A DNA stretch of 9,723 nt from Natrinema soli (GTDB lineage: Archaea; Halobacteriota; Halobacteria; Halobacteriales; Natrialbaceae), in NCBI RefSeq assembly GCF_028618695.1, contig NZ_JAQIVI010000744.1, forward strand, positions 1 to 9,723, given 5' to 3'. Position 1 is the first letter of the stretch. The number at the start of each line of letters is the position of its first letter. Positions 5,111 to 9,723 of this stretch are shown here, in pieces. The notes under the pieces are model-generated. The model was given only the letters and a program-made list of their open reading frames with translations. It did no database searches and was not told the DNA's origin. The translations under genes and the position numbers were made by a program.

Positions 5111-7372
5111 CTAATCGGATGGTTGTGCGCCTTTAGCTGATGACACGCCTGGCAAACTCGGGATGGAAAGATCGACGCGACGGAGTAGCTGCGCGTTGAT
5201 TGCGACAATAACCGTACTGAATGACATTAGGATCGCACCAACTGCTGGCGAGAGTAAGATCCCAATTGGCGCGAGAACACCCGCGGCTAACGGGATAGCA
5301 AAGACGTTGTACCCGGCGGCCCAGACAATGTTTTCCTGCATCTTCCGGTAGCTCGCCTTGCTCAGCTTCACGAGACGGGCAACGTCCATCGGATTGTTCT
5401 GCACGAGGATCACGTCTGCGGACTGAACAGCTACGTCTGTCCCGCTTCCAATAGCGATGCCGACGTCTGCCCGAGTCAGCGCGGGAGCGTCGTTGACACC
5501 GTCGCCGACCATCGCCACGAGTTTGCCTTGGTTCTGTAGCTCCTGGACTTTCTCGTCTTTGTCATCTGGCAGTACCTCCGCGAACACAGTATCGATTCCC
5601 AGTTCGTCGGCCACTGCATTGGCCACGTCCTGCGAGTCGCCGGTCAGCATCGCCACTTCGATATCGAGTTCGTGGAGCGCATCGACGACCCGGTAGCTCT
5701 CGTCTCGGATTACGTCCGCCATGGCGAAGGCGGCGATCGGCTCTTGATTTCGAACGATGTATACGACAGTTTGTCCGTTTTCCCCGGCTTCATCGGCAAA
5801 TCGCCGCAGCTCCGACGGGACATCAGTTTCGAGGTAGGTCAGAAGGTTCGGACCGCCAACGTAGACCTCTTCACCTCCAACCCGCGCGCGAACTCCACGA
5901 CCTTTCATCGCTTCGAAGTCCTCCGCCTCGGGAACGCTAACACCTCGTTCAGCAGCTGCTTCACGGATGGCACGGGCGATCATGTGTTCCGAGTCCCCTT
6001 CAACCGCCGCTGCGAGAGCTAGCGCCTCTCCCTCGTCGATACTGTCCGCGGTCGCTGTACCGACGACGCCGTGTTCGCCCTCGGTGAGCGTTCCTGTTTT
6101 GTCAAAGATGATCGCATCCAAGTTTCGCGCTTCTTCCATGGCGATACGATCCCGTACCAGCATCCCGTTTCGGGCGGCCAGTGAAGTGTTGATTGCAACC
6201 ACGAGCGGGATGGCGAGCCCGAGTGCGTGCGGACACGCGATCACGAGGACGGTGACGACTCGCTCAATGACCGTTGCATTGAACGACACGGCGATTGTCC
6301 ACGCGACGGCGGTCACGGCTGCTGCCGCTACAGCAACGTAGAACAGCCAGCCGGCGGCTCGATCGGCGAGTACTTGCGTCTGCGACTTGCTCCCTTGTGC
6401 TTCTTCGACGAGGCGCATGATCCCCGCGAGGGTCGTCTCCTCGCCCGTTGCTTCGATACGGACGCGAAGACTCCCATCGCCGTTGATAGTCCCGCCGATC
6501 ACCTCGTCGTCTGGTTCCTTCGAAACCGGCATCGATTCGCCGGTGATCATCGACTCGTTCACGTCCGAGTCCCCCTCCTCAACGACGCCGTCGGCGGGAA
6601 CGCTGGCACCGGGTCGCACGAGGACGAGGTCGCCTTCGGAAAGTTCGCTCACCGGGACTTCTTCGGTTTCACCGTCTTCGGTAATCCGTTCGGCAGTGTC
6701 GGGCATGAGCTGCGCGAGTTCATCGAGCGCACTCTGGGCCCGTCGAACCGAGCGCATCTCGATCCAGTGACCGAGAAGCATAATGTCGATAAGAGTCACC
6801 AGTTCCCAGAAGAACGCTGACTCGGTCGGGAGGACGATGCTCGCCAAACTGTAGACGAACGCGACTGAGATCGCCATCGAGATGAGCGTCATCATCCCCG
6901 GCGACCGATCCCGCAGCTCGGGGGCGGCCATCCGGAGGAAGGGGATGCCACCATACGCAAAGACGATTACCGCGAAAACCGGGTTAATCCACTCGCTTCC
7001 GGGAAACGCTGGAACGGAAAATCCCAGCCATTCCTGGAGCATCTCGCTGTAGAGGAGGACCGGAATCGAGAGCAGCGTCGAGATGAAAAACCGACGGCGG
7101 AACATCTCTTCGTGGCCCTCGTGCATTCCACCATGATCACCGTGGCCATGACCTCCTTCGTCATGATCCATCTGGTGTTCGTGTTGTTTCTCAATCGCTT
7201 GTTCGGCTTCATTTGCGTCCGTTGCCTCTTCCTCAAGCATCGACTGTTCTACTTGAGGTTCTGATTCCCCCTCGGCACCACCTGTCTCGTTGGTTTTGGT
7301 GCATCGATGATTGTGGTCAGAGTGGTCTTCAGACGGATTTTCGCCGTTCGTTGAGTGGTTGTGATCGTCCAT
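5111..7372 (-). CDS. copB: Copper-transporting P1B-3 ATPase, CopB type
   Basis: A 753-aa heavy-metal P-type ATPase that exports copper (family: Cu2+, also Cu+ or Ag+) from the cytosol. Instead of CxxC heavy-metal domains, the first 90 residues hold a His-rich, Asp/Glu-rich tail (dense at about 63-90: [20 protein letters not shown]). Core motifs: TGES 277-280 (actuator), CPH 380-382 in the transport helix, DKTGT with phosphorylated Asp424, GDGVNDAP 623-630, and late-helix YN (NVFAIP) and MSFST signatures. CPH with YN and MSxST defines P1B-3. The nucleotide-domain HP motif reads SEHM (His463, Met464). Length is typical and the gene is intact. A TATA-like box and a 13-bp palindrome lie just upstream. 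The GC-rich codon use exceeds that of its neighbours. It is the central gene of the window. Confidence 0.95.
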   Translation of the reverse strand: MDDHNHSTNGENPSEDHSDHNHRCTKTNETGGAEGESEPQVEQSMLEEEATDANEAEQAIEKQHEHQMDHDEGGHGHGDHGGMHEGHEEMFRRRFFISTLLSIPVLLYSEMLQEWLGFSVPAFPGSEWINPVFAVIVFAYGGIPFLRMAAPELRDRSPGMMTLISMAISVAFVYSLASIVLPTESAFFWELVTLIDIMLLGHWIEMRSVRRAQSALDELAQLMPDTAERITEDGETEEVPVSELSEGDLVLVRPGASVPADGVVEEGDSDVNESMITGESMPVSKEPDDEVIGGTINGDGSLRVRIEATGEETTLAGIMRLVEEAQGSKSQTQVLADRAAGWLFYVAVAAAAVTAVAWTIAVSFNATVIERVVTVLVIACPHALGLAIPLVVAINTSLAARNGMLVRDRIAMEEARNLDAIIFDKTGTLTEGEHGVVGTATADSIDEGEALALAAAVEGDSEHMIARAIREAAAERGVSVPEAEDFEAMKGRGVRARVGGEEVYVGGPNLLTYLETDVPSELRRFADEAGENGQTVVYIVRNQEPIAAFAMADVIRDESYRVVDALHELDIEVAMLTGDSQDVANAVADELGIDTVFAEVLPDDKDEKVQELQNQGKLVAMVGDGVNDAPALTRADVGIAIGSGTDVAVQSADVILVQNNPMDVARLVKLSKASYRKMQENIVWAAGYNVFAIPLAAGVLAPIGILLSPAVGAILMSFSTVIVAINAQLLRRVDLSIPSLPGVSSAKGAQPSD

Positions 7373-7375
7373 GAG

Positions 7376-7388
7376 TTTACTCAGTAAA
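7376..7388. promoter_or_regulatory. Palindrome at the copB transcription start, candidate operator
   Basis: TTTACTCAGTAAA is a perfect palindrome (6-bp arms around one C), ending three bases before the copB start codon. The predicted initiation point, about 25 bases from the TATA-like box at 7407-7415, falls within it. A dyad at this place is where a dimeric repressor could block initiation. No regulator gene is seen in the window, so the binding protein is unknown. Confidence 0.45.
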
Positions 7389-7396
7389 TACAGCAG

Positions 7397-7780
7397 CTAT
7401 TGTAATCCGTATATCGTCTTCCTATCATTAGTTTCTGTCTCTGCATCATTGTCGAGGGTGAGAAGGCGTTGACCGAGAACTACGCTTATGACTACTGCGA
7501 CAAATCCAGTAATCAAGGCAAGTGTTCGCCGATGTATCGATAGTCCAGATGATCGTACGAGTGGCGACCTTCGGTTGGGAGATCGGCGGTACCGGCTGCG
7601 GTTGGCGGGGGAATCTCCTCGATCGGAATCGAGTGGCGCAGTGAAAACACTCGATGACTCTACGGGAGGTAACGGACACCAGTCGATTGAGCCATTATGG
7701 CCGACTAAAACGACCATATTCCCGTTGCCGATTGTGGCGTATTCTTCAAGCCGTTTGTACGTCGTGTCAAGTAATTTCAT
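7397..7780 (-). pseudogene. Truncated, chimeric remnant of a GH15 (glucoamylase-like) gene
   Basis: The 127-aa frame begins with residues matching the N-terminus of GH15 glucoamylase/trehalase-like proteins: YKRLEEYATIGNGNMVVLVG then HNGSIDWCPLPPVESSSVF (8-47). A whole GH15 protein has about 600 residues and an (alpha/alpha)6 barrel; nothing of the barrel is here. After about residue 54 the reading turns into an Arg/Ser-rich stretch that looks like an out-of-frame shadow, while another frame there reads IEEIPPPTAAGTADLPTEG and on to a stop. A single hydrophobic helix (LALITGFVAVVISVVLGQ, about 87-104) and a short acidic tail end the frame. It is most likely the fusion of at least two gene fragments after deletions. 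No function is expected, though the frame is open and may be expressed. Confidence 0.6.
7407..7415 (-). promoter_or_regulatory. TATA-like box for copB
   Basis: The minus strand reads GATATACGG, centred about 39 bases before the copB ATG at 7372, implying a leader of about 12 bases. It lies inside the 3' end of the preceding broken gene, so copB probably has its own promoter and does not depend on upstream transcription. Confidence 0.4.
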
Positions 7781-7843
7781 TGTTGATGCGAGTGCAGACT
7801 GTCCCTCATTGCCGATTCGGTGGTTGTGAGTGAATCAAACGCT

Positions 7844-8218
7844 CTATCCCGTAGCTATCCGGAAAGACGAGGTCTGTCCGGTGATAGCTGCAATGTATGT
7901 ATTGTAGCTCCCAAAGCTCGCTATAAGCGTGCCTAAAATGACGTCGTGCCACAATGGTAGTCCCTCAAGTCTGAGTACGAACGGTTCGACGATGAGCCAG
8001 AATCCGAGGACTGTGACAAGTCCAGCCCCAGTTGAATTCAATGGGTGTCGTCTATCAGCCTTATAAAAATTGTAGCCGGCGATGGGAACGATCACAAGGC
8101 CGACGAGTACAGCATTCCAACGACTGATCGCTGGCATTCCGAAGATGATTGAACTAGCAACTAACCAGCATCCGAGTACAACGTTGCTGCCGGCTGTGTA
8201 CCTCGCTATCGGGCCCAT
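7844..8218 (-). CDS. SPW-repeat membrane protein
   Basis: A 124-aa protein of four hydrophobic segments built as two similar halves: residues about 10-50 (ending RWNAVLVGLVIVPIAGYN) and 65-106 (ending LWHDVILGTLIASFGSYN). Each half has a Gly/Phe-rich helix, then a Trp followed by a hydrophobic helix ending in G-YN or SYN. This matches the SPW family, named for a Ser-Pro-Trp motif and usually present as one or two repeats in small bacterial and haloarchaeal membrane proteins of unknown function; the Ser-Pro of the motif is replaced here (SRW, PLW). The gene lies 71 bases behind the Cys-rich copper protein gene on the same strand, so they may be co-transcribed. Confidence 0.85.
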   Translation of the reverse strand: MGPIARYTAGSNVVLGCWLVASSIIFGMPAISRWNAVLVGLVIVPIAGYNFYKADRRHPLNSTGAGLVTVLGFWLIVEPFVLRLEGLPLWHDVILGTLIASFGSYNTYIAAITGQTSSFRIATG

Positions 8219-8289
8219 CGCCTAGTATTTGTGGGAATTCGGTTGAGAGCTGTTCAGTCTTGAAGCTACAAATCGAGGTGTTTGGAACC

Positions 8290-8643
8290 CTAGGCCGATG
8301 CCATGTTCCGACAGGTCTCTGCGCAGTCGCGGAGGACGTCTGCACAGACCTGACAGTGTTCGGCATCGTGCTGCTCACATTCGTCAGCGCATTCCTCGCA
8401 GGCATCAGCAGTGATTGCGGCGATATCCGAACTGTATCCGGAGTTTCGGGCCATGAATCGCGCGTGCATGGTCGTCAGGTCAGCGACGTCCCGGCAAAGG
8501 CGGAGACACTCGGCCATTCCCTCACCTTCATCGGCGCACTCATCAGCGCACCACTCGCATGCCTGAGCACACTCGAAGCAGGCGTCGATACACTGTTGCA
8601 TCTCCTCGTTCTCGCTCACGTGGTCGATTTCAGTTAGTGCCAT
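8290..8643 (-). CDS. Cys-rich four-helix bundle copper-binding protein (DUF326/Csp-like)
   Basis: A 117-aa acidic cytosolic protein with 15 Cys (18, 22, 25, 29, 32, 36, 46, 50, 82, 85, 89, 97, 100, 107, 111), mostly at three- to four-residue spacing along predicted helices, for example QQCIDACFECAQACEWC and ACEECADECEQHDAEHC. The pattern and length match the DUF326 family, which includes the copper storage proteins Csp; in these, Cys side chains line the core of a four-helix bundle and bind many Cu(I) ions. There is no signal peptide or Tat motif, so a cytosolic Csp3-like role is likely. Sitting upstream of the ATPase on the same strand, it could buffer or store copper that CopB exports. Confidence 0.92.
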   Translation of the reverse strand: MALTEIDHVSENEEMQQCIDACFECAQACEWCADECADEGEGMAECLRLCRDVADLTTMHARFMARNSGYSSDIAAITADACEECADECEQHDAEHCQVCADVLRDCAETCRNMASA

Positions 8644-8812
8644 CGCATTTGCTTACTTGAGATGATCCCGTTTTGTTATCCACATCCCAAATCAGTGGGT
8701 GAAGTGGTGAGGAGTAGAATTCGACGAGGGTGTTAGCGTCGTCGTAATCGGTGAGGCTTGGGTTATACGAGATTACTGCCACCACACGTGGTTCGACAAG
8801 AATCAACTCTCG
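8630..8812 (-). other. Coding-like remnant before the Cys-rich gene
   Basis: The gap between the Cys-rich gene and the plus-strand membrane pair (8644-8979) has no complete gene. On the minus strand one frame runs without a stop from about 8920 to a TGA at 8632-8630. Its part from about 8812 reads like protein: RELILVEPRVVAVISYNPSL then TDYDDANTLVEFYSSPLHPL and IWDVDN, with C-rich third positions through the middle. It lacks a good start codon and runs into the first codons of the Cys-rich gene. I recognise no family; it is probably the 3' end of a lost gene. The plus strand over the same bases also has an open stretch, so the coding strand is not certain. Confidence 0.25.
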
Positions 8813-8829
8813 TATTAGTACAGATAACC

Positions 8830-8885
8830 TAGTACTGGTGCACTCACACCTGTTTTCTAATTCCCGACGTTGCTTCCCAGTACTA
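8830..8885. repeat. Inverted repeat upstream of the membrane protein pair
   Basis: TAGTACTGG (8830-8838) and CCAGTACTA (8877-8885) are perfect 9-base inverted copies 38 bases apart; each contains the palindrome AGTACT, and the right copy runs into a TATA-like CTATAATG (8883-8890). They lie 95-150 bases before the first gene of the pair. They could be paired operator half-sites or a leftover of an element. Confidence 0.3.
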
Positions 8886-8979
8886 TAATGCGGTATTAGA
8901 TTGACCCACCAGCAACGCGTTTTTCACCGGCGCGATTTCATGGTGTAGTTTGACAGGCAACGGTGGTGATGTCTACACT

Positions 8980-9300
8980 ATGGTCCATCCTGTGATCCAA
9001 TATGCCAGCATCCCTATCGTAATCATAATTAGTACTGTAGCTGGCGTGTTCGCACTCCTTTCCTGGCGGATCTTCCGCAACTCACCTTTCGGAACGGCGA
9101 TTGCTCTCCTCACCCTCGGTATGGTCGCAATGGCGACGTATCACGTGTTGCTCCTCGCCACTGAAGTGGAGCCTTTTGCTCTTCACGTATTCAGAAGCGC
9201 CATTAATACAATAATTGCTATATTTATTGGGCTAATGATAATACGCCATCGTCAGCTCCGACAGAAAATAACAACCGGTGATAGTGAATGGACGGACTAG
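8980..9300 (+). CDS. Small three-TM membrane protein, unknown function
   Basis: A 106-aa protein from ATG 8980 (a TTG at 8950 in the same frame would add ten hydrophilic residues and is less likely). Three hydrophobic helices are visible: about 9-28 (ASIPIVIIISTVAGVFALLS), 37-61 and 68-88, followed by a basic RHRQLRQK stretch that should face the cytosol and an acidic end. It contains no Cys and no enzymatic motif. Its last codons overlap the next gene by 13 bases (9288-9300), so the two are translationally coupled and probably work as a membrane pair. Small multi-TM proteins next to membrane-linked winged-helix proteins are frequent in haloarchaea; such pairs are assumed to sense something at the membrane, without proof. 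Confidence 0.75.
   Translation: MVHPVIQYASIPIVIIISTVAGVFALLSWRIFRNSPFGTAIALLTLGMVAMATYHVLLLATEVEPFALHVFRSAINTIIAIFIGLMIIRHRQLRQKITTGDSEWTD
9277..9282 (+). promoter_or_regulatory. Shine-Dalgarno site for the coupled membrane/winged-helix gene
   Basis: GGTGAT, complementary to the haloarchaeal 16S rRNA tail, ends five bases before the ATG at 9288. It supports translation of the second gene from within the first and decides its start. Confidence 0.5.
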
Positions 9301-9658
9301 ATACCTTTGCTTGGTACAATCTGGTGATCGGAGTCATCGTTATCCTAGAGCTTTGTTACTTCATTTATTCCGAGTATGTAGTATCTGAATATAGAAGATT
9401 CGTAATGATAACTGTTGGCGGGTTGGCCTTAGTGACAACGGGGGGACCGATAGCCGAGTTAATCGCACCATCGCTAATACATGTCGTGCATGGAGTGGCG
9501 GGCCTATTAGTTGCTTTTGGCCTATATGATCCAGTTAGAAACGATATTCGCACTGTAGAATGGTCACAAGTGTTGTTAAATGATCCAATTCAAATTAGAC
9601 ATCCGGCCGAATGGATGACACCCATGGACGACGAAATCCTCGGCATGTTCTATAATAC
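9288..9658 (+). pseudogene. Membrane-anchored winged-helix protein, cut by the insertion sequence
   Basis: The native reading covers about 123 residues: three hydrophobic helices (about 8-28, 36-58, 64-80), a short linker (DPVRNDIRTVEWSQVL) and the beginning of a winged-helix domain, IRHPAEWMTPMDDEILGMF. WMTPMDDEIL followed by a helix is the typical opening of haloarchaeal PhiH1-repressor-like winged helices. From codon 124 on, the frame is insertion-sequence DNA (TIRSSLADRG...) and stops at a TAG at 9720-9722, so the recognition helix and wing are missing. The hybrid product of 144 aa keeps the membrane part but should not bind DNA. The intact form would be a membrane-tethered transcription regulator coupled to the preceding gene. 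Confidence 0.7.
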
Positions 9659-9723
9659 CATCCGTTCTAGTTTAGCAGATCGGGGGATCCAGAGACACCA
9701 AGCTAGAATAGTCAGTAACTAGA
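9657..9723 (+). mobile_element. End of an insertion sequence (inner side to the right)
   Basis: Positions 9656-9676 are the exact reverse complement of 48-68. The bases that follow to the window end differ from those inside the left copy, so this is the opposite end of the element. If the left copy carries the 3' end of its transposase, this side should hold the 5' leader, and both copies would lie in the same orientation. No transposase codons are recognisable in the 47 bases after the repeat. The bases next to the two ends (GTAATGACGG on the left, TCTATAATAC on the right) do not match as a target duplication. Confidence 0.6.

Noticed and set aside
5457..6820. Several long plus-strand open frames opposite copB
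   Set aside because: They are Ser/Thr/Arg-rich antisense shadows of a GC-rich gene; the minus strand carries all P-type ATPase motifs.
8260..8637. 125-aa plus-strand frame opposite the Cys-rich gene
   Set aside because: The minus strand has the regular Cys spacing of DUF326; the plus frame is its mirror.
8950..8982. TTG start at 8950 for the three-TM protein
   Set aside because: The ATG at 8980 directly precedes the first membrane helix; the extra ten residues are hydrophilic and unsupported by a ribosome binding site.
1..9723. The window as a complete circle closed through one insertion sequence
   Set aside because: The bases next to the two element ends are not duplicates, and the two broken genes are unrelated.
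1..9723. CRISPR arrays, tRNA or rRNA genes
   Set aside because: No regularly spaced direct repeats, cloverleaf-like stretches or rRNA-like sequence were seen.

Overview
The window is haloarchaeal (class Halobacteria). The proteins are acidic, with Asp/Glu-rich loops. Promoters look archaeal (TATA-like boxes close to start codons, few Shine-Dalgarno sites), and the families present (CPH-type copper ATPase, SPW protein, Cys-rich four-helix protein, DoxX, UbiB/ABC1 kinase, membrane-anchored winged helix) are common in halophilic archaea. Base composition is uneven: the ATPase and Cys-rich gene are GC-richer, while the two ends and several gaps are AT-rich and hold broken genes. This is what accessory or plasmid DNA looks like. 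No tool was run; all calls come from reading the sequence.

Layout. Both ends carry the same 21-base sequence in opposite orientation (48-68 and 9656-9676), read here as the two ends of one type of insertion sequence. On the left it cuts a small YHS-domain gene after about 20 codons. On the right it cuts a membrane/winged-helix gene. Between them, left to right: a possible 52-aa ORF and the broken YHS gene (-); a six-TM protein with a CPAC motif (+); a complete 47-aa YHS protein (-); a UbiB/ABC1 kinase-like protein (+); then a minus-strand block of DoxX, a two-pore-helix-type ion channel, a CopB-type P1B-3 copper ATPase with a His-rich N-terminus, a broken GH15 N-terminus, an SPW membrane protein and a 15-Cys four-helix copper-binding protein. 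Last, on the plus strand, is a translationally coupled pair of small membrane proteins, the second truncated.

How the genes may work together. The ATPase (export), the Cys-rich bundle (cytosolic copper storage or buffering), the YHS proteins (small Cys metal binders) and perhaps the CPAC membrane protein make a copper handling set. DoxX, UbiB and the ion channel are membrane or redox partners whose link to copper is inferred only from position. No obvious dedicated copper regulator is encoded here. A 13-bp palindrome sits at the predicted transcription start of the ATPase gene and is the best operator candidate.

The most notable points are: the two small genes and several coding-like remnants that conventional length cut-offs would miss; the insertion-sequence ends bracketing the copper block; the Gly-substituted nucleotide loop in the UbiB protein; and the His-Met in place of His-Pro in the ATPase nucleotide-binding domain.
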